NCBI GenBank assembly: GCA_013397845.1
Contig: VZTG01007226.1
Coordinates: forward strand, 21,288-85,287
Origin: Melanocharis versteri
Lineage: Eukaryota > Chordata > Aves > Passeriformes > Melanocharitidae
Reading direction: 5' to 3'
DNA length: 64,000 bases
Shown here: in pieces, positions 36,661 through 50,227 of the stretch
Layout: every line of letters begins with the position of its first letter
Position numbering within the stretch: position 1 is the stretch's first letter
Position numbers and translations under genes: made by a program
The notes under the pieces: generated by a model
The model's input: only the letters and a program-made list of their open reading frames with translations
Databases searched by the model: none
Told to the model about the DNA's origin: nothing

Positions 36661-39600
36661 TGTTTCCTTTCCGTGGCGATGAACTTACCCGGCCTCTCAC
36701 AAAGCACACATCTGCAGCGTGCTGCAGTCAGGAAGGGCTGCTCCTCTGGAGTGACTGCTCCTTGCTACCCACCGTCCTCCTCGCTCTCTGCCTCTGTGCT
36801 TGCACTGTGTGGTGGAGAATGACTCTTTCCTGTCTGCAGCACTTAAACAACAACAACGAAAACCCCCTTAAATACTCCCTGAAAGTACCACCTGAAAACT
36901 TTCCATCATTCCGTGCTCCCCCCCTTGCCAAAGCAAAGTGAAAGGTGATACCCCCAGCCACTTGATCAATCTCTGTCAGGGTCGGGGGCATGCATCAGGC
37001 TCCCGTAGGATTTTTCATAGTAGGAGTCTGTTTCTAGGACCATTGGCTCTTCTGCGGCAGGATGCTGTTTCCCGGCTCTGATTTAAGCTGAACTCCAAAA
37101 GACCACAGAGAAAGAAGAAGCAGGGAGCGTGCACCCAACTTCCTGGAAGAGACACCCGAGCCGTTCTTGTAGCCTCCTGCAACCACACTCCATCCCCCCC
37201 AGCCCCTACAGCTGGTCCCAGCAATTGCCAGGAGTGTGGGCTCTGAAGGCACGGGAAGTGGCCCGCAGCTGGCCTGGGGAGCCTGCCTGGTTTGAGCAGT
37301 GTTTTCAATTAATAGCCTGCTCAGCAGCCACATCATGTTCTGTGAGAAATGCTAAGTGTCACTAGCAGCCTCTTGGTCCAAAATGTTTGGGAGAGCCACT
37401 GTTCTGTCCCCTAGCTCACAGGGACTTTGCATCTGGGAGGAATGCCTGGGATGGAGAACACAAAAGGACAAGCTGGACTGGAGCACCCATTATGCCATTG
37501 AAAAAAATGAAAATAAGATGTCAACAACTTCTATGGGCCTAATTGTTTCTTCTCAAACAGATTGTTAGCTTATGTGAATCAGGGTAGCTCTACTGAGTAA
37601 ACCGAAGAATGGAAGGGGGGAGGGGGATAGCCTTGGGATCAGAAAGGCACAATATGGGCCTTTATCCCCACTGCTCGCTGGCTACTGAGTAACATTAACT
37701 TATTGCCACCCCACCCACTCACCCCCCAAGAGATAGTGGCAAGAGAGATGAAGAGACAGAGGGCGGTAAGACTGCCTAAGTTTCTGCAAACACCACCACA
37801 CAAGGCCACCCGGAGCACCGGGCCTTGACTCCCTTTCTCTGCACCTCCTGCTCCTGCCCTTGCTGCTCAGCTCCACCATCAAACCGAACCGCACAAAACT
37901 GAACTGACTAAAAACCAGAATCTGTCATTTTCTGAGCCACATTTCTCCCCTGAACTGGTCTACCTTGCAGCCACGTGCACTTTGGACCAGGTGTAAAGAT
38001 AATACAACTGCTTTTTTCAGCATCAGTGCCAGTTTGAAAAGTACATCAGACTGCAGCCTGGTAAAACACTGGGAAATCCCACAGCAAGCCACAGAGTAGG
38101 AAGCTGTACTTTAATTTCAGCAAAACAAAGATCAGGCAGTGAGTGAGTGATGCAAATGCACCTAGTTAGATTTCTCCACTGGACCTTCAAGAGAAAAAAG
38201 AGGTAAAACATCAAGCACAAAGGGCAGCCTGACTTCTCCAAACACAAAATCGGGACAAGCCAAATCCTGTCCAATTGCACAACATTAAAGAGTGATTCTG
38301 TGCTCTCTTACCTTGTGCTAAGGGAACAGCACTGTTCTGACCTGCAGTGATTTATGTGTAGCAAATTCATGCCATAAACAAGTGAGAGGAACCGAAGTCT
38401 CATGCCCTAATCCCTCAAAGCAAAACCAAATTCTTTATGGGCAGCAAGCTTGCTGATGAAGGAAGTAATGCTTATCCTTATTTGAATTCAACAAAAACAT
38501 CCAAACAAGAGAAACCATACTCCAAGAGCTTTTCTCTGTTACATTTGCAAATAATGCTAAAAAAAAGAATTAATCATTCCACATGCTTTATAAAAATTAA
38601 TTTATCTTGATGTCTCCCCAGCTGGACAGGTGTTACTACCTCCAGTGAACATATGAGCAAGCTGAGTAAGACAGACCTGGCCCTGTTTTATAAGTAACAT
38701 CTAATTTTCAGTGCACTTCTGTGTACAGGCAGCTTCTGTTAATTTTGGCTGGAGCTCTAAGTGATTAATACACATGTAAGACAGATTCTGGCTATCTCAA
38801 GCTACAGGGCTAAAATTAAAGCCCATGCTTGAAAATGTGATCCTAAATGACTTGCCCTTGGCTGGGCAAGACAGGGAATCTGTTGCAGGATCAGGAAAAT
38901 AAGCCAAGTCTTCAGATTCCTCGGGGCTTGTCTCCACAAGAAATGTAGGGAAGCAACACAAAATTGCAGCACGCCAGGAACATTCTCCCCAGGTGGACCC
39001 TTCGGTGTTCACTGCTTTCAAAGAGCAAGTTTTAACCCCTCCATAAATTCATCCCTTCCCTCACAAACACAGAGAGACCCACTTCCCAGTGCTTAGCACC
39101 GTCACTTGTTACCACTTTCTAAACTGAGAGGTGCTGGTGGCAGGAGAAGGATGTGGTGACTCCAGAGGTAGCAATAAGAAAGCCAAGGGTAAAGTTTCAC
39201 TTTGGTTTCAGCAGAAAGCTTCCCCATGAAGATGTTTTGGTTTGCAATCAGCACTGAAGCAGCTTACCTGCGTTACAGAGATGGGTGAGCTACCTCCCAC
39301 TCAGCACACTCAAGGTCGTGTGTACCCATTTTAGGAGGGACACGGAGCATCTGAACAGCTGCCCACACTGGCTGGAGGACAATGCCAGCCCAAAGGAGGA
39401 GCTGTGTGGTTTCATGCTAGTACTAAGCAACATTTCTTTCTGCAATGAACCCTCTAAAGATAATTGAACAACGTCTACACAGGGGACTGGGGTACAGATG
39501 CACATCCTCCCAAGCTCAGGTGCCTCTGGAGAAGTGTATTGACCCAGCCTGTGGCTACCATCCCTTCAGCTCTGCTCTGCTCAACTGTGCTTGAATGCTT

Positions 39601-40959
39601 CTCACAATTTTGTAGGCTGAATGAGGTAGGTTAGAGGGGGCCTAGTATTTCCACATTACAAGCTGCCACCGAATGACAGGAAGTGGTCAACCCACAGCTT
39701 ACTCCCTGGATCTGAAGCAGCAGGAACTTTTGGCACCAGGGGACAGCTGGAGACAGTAACTTCTGCTACAGCCTACGTGAATGTCTGTGGCCTAAGTGCA
39801 GGGTGACAGTGTCCAGAAGTTCATCCTCTGGCTTGTCACATGCCAGCTTTCACATGGAAATGAGCCTGGTGCTAATGCATTAAGTCCCAGCTAACATTTA
39901 AAACAGTGTGGGCATAGCACCGCCAGTATTTAAATTCTCAAATTGGTATGCTATAGCTTAACTGGCAAAAACCAGTGTAGGCTAGGTCTGCCAAAACTGG
40001 TGGGTGCAAAGGAAGTGCTGCAGTACCCTGTGGTGAGGATGGCAGCCAGCCACAGAGTGACCACCCAGTGGGTGCATGCACCACAAAGGCAAGCCTGAGG
40101 TCACTTTATGGTCTTGGTGGACTTGAGAAGAAGAGGAACACCTCAGGTTGCAGACACACAACTGTTTGGACTGTAGCAGAGCCCTTTGGTGTAGCTCCCC
40201 CTCACTCCTCGCAAACCCACAGAGAGACTTACACCTGCTGTCCCATGACACCAAGTCAAGTGTTTGTTGTAGCCAAGCTCCAAAGACTTTTTTTAAGGAC
40301 CTTTGGGTTAAAAAACCCCCACCACGCATTCTGCCTGAAATGCATGTCTTTTCTTTTAAGTGGATCATTTCACAGGACTGGCTTAAAGGGCAGCTAGACA
40401 AACAGCTTTATCAGCACAGCCACTGAAGCAGTAATCTGGGGCAGTGGAGAAGGAGCCGACCAGAGCAGCCACCTCCCTTCAGCTGCAAGCTAAAGCTGGA
40501 CACCTGGCTGTGGCCCAGCTCCACCTATACTTTCCAAAGTGTCTGTTTTGGTTTGGGTTGGTTTTCTGGTGATTTTCTTTTTTTCCTTACATTTCCTAAG
40601 GAAATTAGATTTATGTAATTGTTCTTTCCATCAGTTTTCCTGAAATCTGTTTCAAGTCCGCTGTCTCATTCTCAGTCAAATCTGAGACAGTTTCAAACAT
40701 AGCATAACCCTCTAAATCCATCAGTATCTGGGTAGAGCCCCAAACTTGTGTCCGCCGGAAGGGGAAAAGCAGGCAAAACTCAGCTGCTACCCAATGCTGC
40801 TCTTCAGCTGACACACGGCTCTGGCCTATGGCTTCAGAGGGACAGGGAGGGAGCTGAAGTGGTGAATTTGATCCTCATCATACAAGGCCAGGCTTTGTCA
40901 CTGTAGTTGCTCATTCACAGCTTGCCTTTATCCAGACTTTGAACCTTATGGCATGTAGA
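36661..40959. other. Non-coding sequence, no genes seen
   Basis: No supported exon or element. Short frames on both strands reach about 139 codons (39,982-40,401, minus) without motifs. A G-rich tract occurs near 37,612-37,628. Confidence 0.5.
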
Positions 40960-41700
40960 CTTTAGCGTATACTTGTGTTTCAAAATAAAGCATCCTGTCA
41001 GGAGTTCCTTCGATGAGTCATTAAAATGTAGTTCTTACTTTTAAATCCATTCAGTGACTTCTGCATCAGGCTATTGTAAGATAAATTGTCTTAACAACAA
41101 AAGTAGTACAGATACCCTTAGTGAAAAAAGGTGGCATTTACTTCTGTGCAGGGGTTCATGTGTACCATTTGTGAAATATGATGACTGACACTGTATTTAT
41201 ATTGCTAAAATGCATTTTCTGGGGGGAGCTCAACACGGAGATGAATTTCATCTAACATGAGAGGAAAAAGGTAACTTGTCAGCCAGATAGGTTATTCACT
41301 GATCTATAAATCAGAGAAAATAAAAGTGCATACTGTATTCCTGCCTGTTCCCACACACTCCTGCTTGTCATCGCAAGAGCTCTTTAGTACCCTGAAATAC
41401 AGCTTGACAATAAAAATTAATTGAAAGTGCGCTAGAATCATTAACTTTCGGAGCTTCACAGTTTGCCCATCCTTAAATAACGCTGGTTATAAAATCCTGT
41501 TTGCACTACAATTCCTTGGCTCTGTGCCAGGTAGCATGTAGAGAAATCAGCAATATGTGCAGCGGGGACTTCGCTGGCTATAATATGAATGCACATAATA
41601 GACTTTCTTCTTTAGCTCAGCAGCAAAACACTGACTCAGATCTAGAGACCAGTTATAGTCCCAGTGGTGTTTACTCCGTGTAATTAGCAGTATCAAGTGT
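40960..41700. promoter_or_regulatory. Candidate conserved non-coding element block
   Basis: Long AT-rich, non-repetitive sequence with AATTAATT (41,415-41,422), a short palindrome CTGATCTATAAATCAG (about 41,298), GATGAGTCATTAAAATG (an AP-1-like TGAGTCA embedded) and several isolated CpGs. No frame over 60 codons has protein-like content. It resembles a deeply conserved enhancer block, by texture only. Confidence 0.25.
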
Positions 41701-43329
41701 GTTGTCTTTTGGGTAGGCTGATTGCTTCCATATGCATGAGTACCTTCTGTGAACGAAGACAGGGCAAGAGGCAGACAGCACTCGAAGCGCACACAGCGTT
41801 ACGGGAAGCACATATGTTTTAAATACCTTATCTCTACAATTAAGAAGAGTTCAGAAATTGGTCATATAAATCTTGGGCCAGCAGAGAGAGAAAAGGACCT
41901 TCTTTCCAAGCAAGAACTTTGCCTGGGTAACTACTCGAACCCAAGTGCCGGAGATGGCGCAGACATCTCCCTGCTTGCTGATGGGAGAGCAGCATGAATC
42001 AGTAGCTCCTGCATTGCTCTGGGAGGGAGAAGGCTGTTGATGCTGTGTTGGGGCCCGGAGGAAGACTGGGCTGGCATTCGAGGTGGGGCGTGCCTGGGAA
42101 TGCTGCACAACATTCATCTTAGGGGCAGGTACTTGCTGAAATTCCAATTACTGAGAGAGGTGGCTGAGGCAGAGTAAGGCCTTGCCTTTGCCTCACAAAG
42201 AGGTACAGGTTTTTTTACCTCAAGCTAGTGTTTCTGACTTGTCCCAAGGTAAAAAAAGCAGCAAAGCCAAGCAACTTCAGCCTCACTGCAAGGCAAACCA
42301 GGCAAGGTCAAGTGGGGGCTGCTGCTGGACTCGCCTACATCAGCACCAGTTACAGCAGGGTTTAAAAATAAAAAACATTTAAAAACCCTTGAGCTCAGGA
42401 AAGACAGGCCCTAATGTCTGTTTTGAAAAAAGTAGCATGAAAAAGGGTTTGTTTGGGTTTATTTATCCCTTTTTGTCCCTCTCCCTTCACAGCCCCCAGC
42501 ATTGCCACATCTGGCAGGCTCTCTCACCCCAACCCACAGGCCTTTGCTCCGTGGCTGGCAGCATGGCTGGAAGCTGCAGGGAAGTGGGGAGAGACAAGGA
42601 GAGCCATTTCCATTGCAGCCTGGCTCCTCCTGCTCCGTGCTGTCCTCAGGATCCTCCACACGCCTCTCGTTACAGCAGGGCCCCTCTGCACCTCACCCTT
42701 CATGACGGTGCGCCTCGAGGCACGCCTTGCTGATTGGGAAGGGCTGTCCCAGGATATTCCCTCACACACCTATTTTTATGGCTGCAGTAGATGCCTGAAT
42801 AAAAGCCATCTTAAGTAACTGTCTTGGGCTGCGTGCTCCCTTGTGCCATCCCAGCATCCCAGGACAGCCTCCCCTCCACGCTCTTCTGTGCCTTCCAAAG
42901 CCTCCTACGTGTGCGTCTGCTTTATCACTTTGCTAACAAGATTTCAGTATCCGTTCTGTAGCAAACCACTCAACCTATAACCTGGACTCACCACAGGAGA
43001 GTGTTTGACCAGGATATTACAACTACTCATCTTTGCCACTGCAGATATGGTAAAGATTTAACCTTAGAACTTGCCTTGCAGTACAGAAAATACACCCTCT
43101 GCAAAGCACCTTTAAATTTGAGCAAGTGCAGCTAGGCTTACTGGCTGTACCAACTTGAATCAGACAATTTCACCTCCCTTTCTTTGCTATCTCTAGGAAC
43201 TACCAAAAGAGCTCCCAAACAAGCTTTTTAATTAATAAATCTTCACTATTAAAGCAATATTATATATGCAACAAATGCAGACAAAACATTCTTCTCTACA
43301 CGTCTTCTTGAAAATATCTTGCAGTTTGT
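41701..43329. other. Non-coding sequence, no genes seen
   Basis: Overlapping frames at 42.4-42.8 kb (114 and 121 codons plus, 81 minus) compete with each other and contain no motif. No transposon was recognised. Confidence 0.5.
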
Positions 43330-43530
43330 GATTTGGATAGAATTCTGGAAGTCTAGTAAGAATAAAAATCTTTTACTGAAAAAGGCATACGCTGCTCATT
43401 GTCGATCATTCATTAAACAGCCTAGCAGTTTGTTTCAATTGTGTCTTCTGACATTAGGAATGAGGATGCTACTATTTTAATAATAAGCTATCAAACTGTT
43501 TTGCAAATAGTCACTGCATTTTAATTTCTT
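43330..43530. promoter_or_regulatory. Candidate conserved AT-rich non-coding element
   Basis: AT-rich unique sequence with TGTCGATCATTCATTAAAC, TTTCAATTGTGTC and TTTAATAATAAGC motifs and almost no open frame. Enhancer-like in texture; no alignment evidence. Confidence 0.18.
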
Positions 43531-44833
43531 GAAAAGCTCTGAAAAGGTGAGAAATGCATTTTCAGCACAGCTACTGCTGCTTATTCAGAAGTGTATATTA
43601 TTTCAAGCACAAGATTTGTTTATCTCAGTGAAATATACTGCACTCAAAATTAGTTTAGTAGTTTTTATATCTATCACTGTTGATATTCTGCATTTATTAT
43701 TTTCTCAGTGGTTCCTGCCAGGTTTTTTTTCTGTTTTTTCTCATTTCCAGTTAAACATCTGCCACTGACAAACGCACTTCACAGCATGGAGTCACTGTCG
43801 TTCGTGGTCACGACAGGGAAGCCCAGTGTAATAACTCAAACTAAAAAACATTTTCAGGGAGTGAAATAATCTGTGTGCAATCTTGTGTCCTTACAAACCT
43901 CCCTGCAGGTAACTCTTCCCTAGTGCATGGCTTACCTGAGGAAAGTTTAAAGATGCTTGAGGTACTGCTACCAGCTTAGTACTGGCAGCGTACAGGACAC
44001 TGCATGCTATTTTAAAGCTTACGAAAATTAAAAAAATGTTTTATGGCTTTTTTATGTGCAAAATTTTAGATTACTTGAGAATTATGAATGTTTAGTTCAA
44101 ATTTAATAATTAAAAACACAAGCGTACTTCATACTGAGTACCTAGATCTTTGCTACATGCACATTTACATAGAGAGAGAGAGAATATCTGGAAAACCACT
44201 GTTTCCGCAGTGATGGAAATAATATACTGTTTATGTGTCATGTTATTTTGAGTCATTATTAATCTATTACTCAGCCAGGTTTGTAAATGTGGTACAGCAC
44301 TAAACATTTAGGGTGACATTGAAGATTCTGGCCCCGGACTCCGCAGATGTAAGCATATGTGTAACATGTGCTGAAGTGCTTACAGGAATGGAGCAGAAAT
44401 ATGTATCAAGCCCAAACTTGAAAACAGGTGGGTTTAAGTTATACAAGGACAAAGAACAGTGAACTAATGTTTAAGCAGACGCTTCTTGCGTTTGGAAATT
44501 AAATGGCTCTTTTTATTCCCATCTCCACCACCCAAAAAAAGAGCCCCGAAAAAGGGGGTTGAGAGAGAAACACGTGAAATCTAGGTCATAATTTTAAAAC
44601 TGAGGCTCCTTTTCACCATGGAGGAGGTGGGAAATCGCTTTTTAATTTTGCTTTTTATTCGCCAAGGGCTGCCTGTCCAGCATCAGCCCACGTCCCCAGG
44701 CCGGCAGGTGTCTAACACTGTGGGACAGGAGCACTTCCTTGGCACAAACCAGGGTGCTCCTGCGGGCTGGGCTCCACAGCAAGGAGCTGGTCAGAGCTGG
44801 TATTTTGCAATAACAGAACTGAGAAATAAACAT
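43531..44833. other. Non-coding sequence with AG microsatellite
   Basis: No gene seen. A short (AG)n tract lies at 44,171-44,183. Otherwise unique AT-rich sequence up to the edge of the second CpG island. Confidence 0.5.
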
Positions 44834-44858
44834 TAAAAAATAAATAAATAAATAAAAA
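44834..44858. repeat. TAAA microsatellite
   Basis: An A6 run is followed by four TAAA units and an A-rich end, immediately left of CpG island 2. Confidence 0.9.
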
Positions 44859-44869
44859 GGGCTTCTATT

Positions 44870-45930
44870 AGCACGTCTCGTGGCCACCATGGTGGGCTGG
44901 TGCGTGTCCCAGCAGCTGGGCTCCCCTGTGACTGCTGGTGTCCCCAGCGCCGTGCCCTCAGGCCCGGCACATCTGCATCCGCGGGGAGCTGCCCCTTCCA
45001 GGTCCCGGTGTGTAGGGAGCTCCCAGACCCAGCACCTGCTCTGGGACCCGGCGGTGCTGGGGGCCACCCTCCTCCCTCCTTGCCTCTCTCCTGTTCCCTG
45101 AAAGCAGCCGGGAAAGGCGGAGCCGGGGCGGCAGCCCCCGTCCCGGAGCTGGAGAGCCCCGGCCGCATTCCAAGCGCCGGTACCCTCGGGGCGGCACCTG
45201 CCCCCGGCTTGCCTTCACCCCCTTCCCGAGCAGCAGGGCCCTCCCACGGCCTGGAGAGGCCTCGGCCGCCCATGGCACAAGGCCGGGGATAAGCGGGCAG
45301 CCCCGCTGGCGAGCTGCGGAGAGGCGGGGTGCAATGTCCGCCCCGGCGTGGGGCGAAATCCCTCTCAGCTGCCCGCAGGGAAAGGGAGTGTCCCTCCCGA
45401 GGGAACAGACGGAGCGCCCTCCTCTTACTCACCTGCCTGCCCGCCGCTCGGGGAGGCGGGGGGAGGTGTTGCAATTATCTGGGGAAAGGGACGAGCCCCA
45501 GGAGCCTGGGAGTGGGAGAGGAATGGCGGGGTTACATAAAGGAGGTGGGCGAGAAGGGGAGCGGGGCAGTCAGGTGCGCGCATCCAGGCTAATCCGGGGG
45601 CGACGGGATGGCGGACGGGGTGCTGGCAGAGGAGGCTGGACACTCTTTCTCGTGCGGCTGGGAAGCACAGGGAAGGGGCACAGCCTCACGCCGCAGCTGG
45701 TGCGGGTGCAGGCATCGATGCGGGTCGCGAAAGGGCTGGACAAAGGGCAGGAGCAGCAGCGCTGCACAGACACGGTGGCGAGAGGGAATCCCTCCTTTCC
45801 CGGAGCTCCGCAGTCCCCCCTTCCCGTTCCCCGCCAGCTGCTGGGGAAACCTGCGCGGCCGCTGCCTGCCAGGAGACAGCTCGGGGGCTGCGGGTGTGCG
45901 AGGCTTGCTAAATGGAGGCTCTGCTGCCCT
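44870..45930. promoter_or_regulatory. CpG island 2
   Basis: This is a kilobase-long GC- and CpG-rich block, densest at about 45,100-45,920. Long frames are open on both strands at once (225 and 135 codons plus; 213 and 216 minus), as expected from low stop density; none shows a domain. An island of this size usually spans the promoter and first exon of a gene. A TATA-like site near 45,532 suggests a plus-strand start, but a bidirectional promoter cannot be excluded. The gene is not identified. Confidence 0.75.
45532..45610 (+). promoter_or_regulatory. Possible core promoter in CpG island 2
   Basis: A TATA-like TTACATAAAGG (about 45,532-45,542) lies roughly 30 bases upstream of an initiator-like GTCAGGT (about 45,568-45,574). 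An ATG with good context (GGGATGG) follows at 45,608, opening MADGVLAEEAGHSF. The spacing is right for a TATA promoter with a short 5' leader. This is motif inference only; the frame from the ATG becomes low-complexity and no donor site stands out. Confidence 0.22.
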
Positions 45931-45949
45931 GCTGGTTGCTGCTGTGCTC

Positions 45950-45987
45950 GGGGAGGGAGGAGGAGAGGGAGGAGGAGGAGGGAGGGA
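45950..45987. repeat. GGA-rich purine tract
   Basis: Degenerate GGA units at the downstream edge of CpG island 2. A second, cleaner (GGA)n tract lies at 46,239-46,256. Confidence 0.85.
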
Positions 45988-46238
45988 TGTGAAAGTGGGT
46001 CAGGAATGTAACTAGACTCTGCCCCCCTTGTTGCAGGCGCAGGCGGCGCTGCCTTAGCGATGGAAAGCAGGCATTTCAGTGTTGATGTTCCCCAGTCCTG
46101 CCCGCTGACGGTTACTAGGGGATCCTGAAGGATGTGTTTCCCTGTGACCCTTTGAGAAAAAAAACTTAGTTGCCGCAGTAACCAAGTTTGGCTTGGATGC
46201 AATGATGCAGTAAATAGCATAGGTGAGCCTTGCTAAGT

Positions 46239-46256
46239 GGAGGAGGAGGAGGAGGA
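46239..46256. repeat. GGA microsatellite
   Basis: Six GGA units in a row (46,239-46,256), with CpG-poor flanks. Confidence 0.9.
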
Positions 46257-47789
46257 AGCTGGAACTGTACAGGCTGGATAACTCTTGCAGTCAGGTCAGG
46301 AAACGTTTAAAAAATATCCCAACAAACTGTACTAGTTAAGTACACGACTTTTACATTTTCTCGTGCAATAAAACTCGCAGAATTTATCACCTATTTATTG
46401 TAAACTACTAAGAAAACAGAGATAGAAGTAAACTGCCTTAGTGATGTAGCATGAGGTACAGACCTCACCCACAACTCTGCAGTAGCCCTGAGCAGCCCTT
46501 TTCAATGCAAAAAATTTTGTCTGATGGCCTGAATTTTTTAAAGTTAAGGGCTGTGAAAGAAGGTGAAGGCTGACTCAATACCTTAAGTTTGCATCCATCT
46601 TCTTTTTAGCATTGTTATTTTAGACTAACAATTTTCAATACTGTTACTTAGATTAAAAGAGAACCCATCAACCCTGCTCCTAAAGGAAATCCACAAACTG
46701 CTTTCAAAGTGGAAAGCAAACTACAATAACAAGCAAAAAAATTTAACTTGTGGCCCCCTTATGCATAATTTCTCCCTGTTCCCTCCAGTTGTTATCATCT
46801 GATTTCTATCTTCCTCTAATAGAGAAACACTTTAATTCACAAGAGTGGGAAATCACTTCTCAGAGTTGGAATAAAGAACTGAAAGGAATCACAGAATACA
46901 GATACTGTGATATATCAATTTCTTCTTTTGTTTTCTTCCAGAGTTGTGTCTTTTCTAAACCACTGGTACTCCAAAGAAAGGATGGGCTGCTGTGCATGAG
47001 ACTGAATCTGCTCCCAGCCTTAGGATCCACAGAGCACTGAGCTGTCAAGCTTACAGATGCATCGGGAGTGAGGGGACACACGGACTGTCAGTGCAGGCCA
47101 CACAGCAGATAGGGGTGCATCCAATCGATGGATGAGGGTATTTGTGTACATTTCATTAAGCAAACAAAAGTCATTGGAGCAAACCATGCAGCTATGTCTT
47201 TTACTCCTTCGAATTATTCGTCAAGGAGGTACTGCTGTAGATAAACATCCCTTTAGCTTCTTTCACCTCTGAAAGCTACTCAGTGTTTAAAAGCAGACAT
47301 GTCCTTTAATTCAAGGACATTCACGGATGCATAATGAATGTTACTCATTCTACTTTTTCCATGAGATAATTTTTCCAGTTGATTTCCCCTACCATTTTCT
47401 ACTAAAAGATGGATTTAATAATAAAAGATACATGGATATAAGCAAACTGTGGTGAAATATAACTAATATATTGTACCATTGCTCCTGTTGTATTAATTAA
47501 AAAAAAAAAAAAAGAAGTAGAAACCAATAATGGTTTAAGTGCTATGGACCACAAAGCTTTTCTTTAACAGAACTCAGTGGAGGGCCTGGGTGATACCTTA
47601 TAGATAAATGTAGCCTATTGCTTCCAGTAATGGAAAATATTTAGACAGTCTTCGTCCACAGTTTTAAGATCTACAATGGCTTAGGTATGTCATGCTTATT
47701 TTTTTGGTGGAACAATACTACTTTGTTTTGTCAACTTTCCTGGCAATGCAGAGCAGTCGGTGGACAGTCTTTCTTCCATCTGCTTGCAG
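46257..47789. other. Non-coding sequence, possible intron
   Basis: AT-rich, with an A15 tract at 47,499-47,513. No gene seen. If CpG island 2 is a plus-strand promoter, this would be first-intron sequence. Confidence 0.4.
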
Positions 47790-47944
47790 GTGCCTCTGCC
47801 ATTGAGCTGTCTAGCAGATCGGGGACAGGACAAGTCTCTGTCACTGTCAGTGAAAATGCCAGGTTAGAAACTTCCTCTCTGGAGACTCCCACAGAAATTT
47901 TTGATGGTCCCACCTATTACCAGCATATTTTCCCTGTGTGTTGA
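47790..47944 (+). other. Weak exon candidate with splice-acceptor-like start
   Basis: A pyrimidine-rich tract ending TCTGCTTGCAG at 47,789 precedes an open frame to a TGA at 47,942-47,944 (GASAIELSSRSGTGQ...). The composition is protein-like, but no family is recognised and no link to another exon can be shown. Chance is a serious alternative. Confidence 0.13.
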
Positions 47945-50227
47945 GGCAACCCAGTGAGCTGGGAAAATTAAACATTACAGAAGAAGCATTTGTGCTACCA
48001 ACCATTCCTTCCCTTACTGGCAGGGAGGGTCTGGTTTTGTTGTTAGTCTGGGGCCCTGTTTATTCCCCTCTGGCCAAGCAAAGGGCATGCTAAGCCTTAG
48101 GGAAACAGTCACGCAAAAATCCTCCTGTGCTCTTTGCAGGAGCACGGTGCTCCCTAACTATTCCCCCCGCCCCTTTCTGTACGGATGGTGTGAGGAAGGA
48201 GGTGTGGCCGGAAAGTTGCTGCTTTCTAGTTTTTCTTGGCTCTGGCAAAGGCCTTTCTATTCAAGGGTAAATGGCAGGGACCTTGACGCCACTCTAAATC
48301 TGCAGGGATGTCTTAGAGGTCCCCAGAAGGACCAGATAATGTGACAAAGCACGAAGCACAGCTTAGGTGTAACAGAGAATTTGACCTTATCCAGTGGCTG
48401 CTTGGAACAGCATCTCAGACCAGACCTCTGTTGCCAAGATTTGGGCATGGGCTTAGTCTGCAGTGAGAGGCTAGTGGTTAATGCACAAGTGTGGAAAAAG
48501 AAGCATGGGAAGGCTCCAGGTTTGATAGCTGAGTCCATCTGCCAAAGTATTTTTGCTTTGTTTTTGCTGTAACTTGTACACTGGAAACTCAGGAGGGGGA
48601 AAAACCCACTATTTAAATAGGGCTTTTTCTAGCTGTGTTCAGCTGAGTCCCATGCTTATTAGAGAGAAAAAAAGATGTATTAATTTTTACCAAATCATGT
48701 GAGCAAAGCTAGCATGCATGGTTTAGTAAAATACTTATTTTCTAAGTAGTTTTAGCATGTCCTGGCTTTTAAAAGCATCATTTCCAAAATAGATAATAAT
48801 AATTTTAAAAATTATATTAGCTCATCTTGCTTCTACCTAGCAGAGGAACCATTTTGCATCCCACTAAAGTGCCTGTGTGGCTTCAAGGACAGGATAGATT
48901 GGACCCTGTTAAGATAGACTCGAAGATTTAGCCACATGCTATTTTTGAGCTTTAGTTCCTGGGTTAGTATCTTGCTCTTACCAGACTGAATTGCAGAAAC
49001 TTCTGTGTAAACAGGATGAAACAATAGCAGCAAAGGTAGGATGCCATACCAAGCTGAGTAAGGACCTCAAAGCCCATTACCATTTCAACGATGGCATTGT
49101 TAAGCAAAGCAGCCTCAAGATTAAATCGTTTACTTAATTAAGAAAAACTAGCTATTTATCGAGTGTTTTACCTCTAGCAACCAAAATACAGCAGTGTCTG
49201 GTTTTCTTTTGGAACTCAGCTCATGTAGTTTCAAAGCTGTTTGCAGCTGAAGACTGTCAGCCACTCACTGCACTTACGAAACAGGTTTAAAAGCAGGCAC
49301 GGGTAACAGGATGTGACACAGGCTCTCCTCAGCACAGCATCTGACGCATCCCTGTACTTTTCTAATAACTTTAAACGAGGCTGCTTAAGCTTGGAATGCA
49401 ACAGGTCTCCTTAAAGTTTGAATCCAACAAGAAAGCCTTAAGAAAGGTATATCCCCACATGTAACTTATTGGGAGTTATTTCAGTGAACTTTTGCTTATC
49501 AGTATTGAAAAGATGTGTTAAAACCAGTCTGACAACTTTTTTTTCGTAACGCCATGTTCTGGAGGGCCTTGAGAAAACAGTTTTGAAACAATATCAGAGC
49601 TAAGCTACTGAAATGCTTTGAACAAGAATGTTCATTAAACATATATCCTCGGGTTTTGTAGTGTCCCAAACAACAAAAGTAAGATATTTTACGATTTATA
49701 GCCCCTTTTCAAATGAGATGCTACAGCAAGAGCTCAGAAGATTTGCATCTTGCAAGTAAGAGCATGATGGATTTAAAATGCTTAACCTACTCGGGTTTTT
49801 TCAAAATTTTAGCTGTGAATTTACTGGATCCTGTTTCAAAACATGCATATAAAAGCCTTAATTACCCACCCAGCTCCCCTTATCTTAATTCACTGTAAGT
49901 CAGCCAACACCCACGGGAGAGGCTCTGCAGTGGCTGGACCATGAGAGATGCAGACATTTCGTACTTCACGGGAAACAGTCACTGCGGTATAATCCTGCTT
50001 TCTCCGAGTCCCTATTAACTAACGCTCCTTGGAGTGAAATTAGGTTTCATTGCCCAAGGCTGTACTCTTTTCTCTCCTGCAAAAGGGCTGTGCTTCAGGT
50101 CACAGGTCTGTGCACGGGTCCTCCCACCCAAGCCCAGGGCACAGTTGGAGCGCCTGCCTGACGGATCAGCTCCTCTGCAGCCACCTGGCAGTGCCTGTTC
50201 TGCACTGAAGGTCTGAGGAGGGAAGAC
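47945..50227. other. Non-coding sequence, no genes seen
   Basis: Unique AT-rich sequence with short frames only. No element was recognised. Confidence 0.5.

Noticed and set aside
36072..36941. 289-codon plus-strand frame over CpG island 1
   Set aside because: Open because of CpG-rich composition; frames on the opposite strand are open too, the frame crosses an N, and no domain or splice structure is visible.
45334..46011. 225-codon plus-strand frame and 213/216-codon minus-strand frames in CpG island 2
   Set aside because: Several frames on both strands are open together, which indicates low stop density and not coding; sequences are Gly/Arg/Pro low-complexity.
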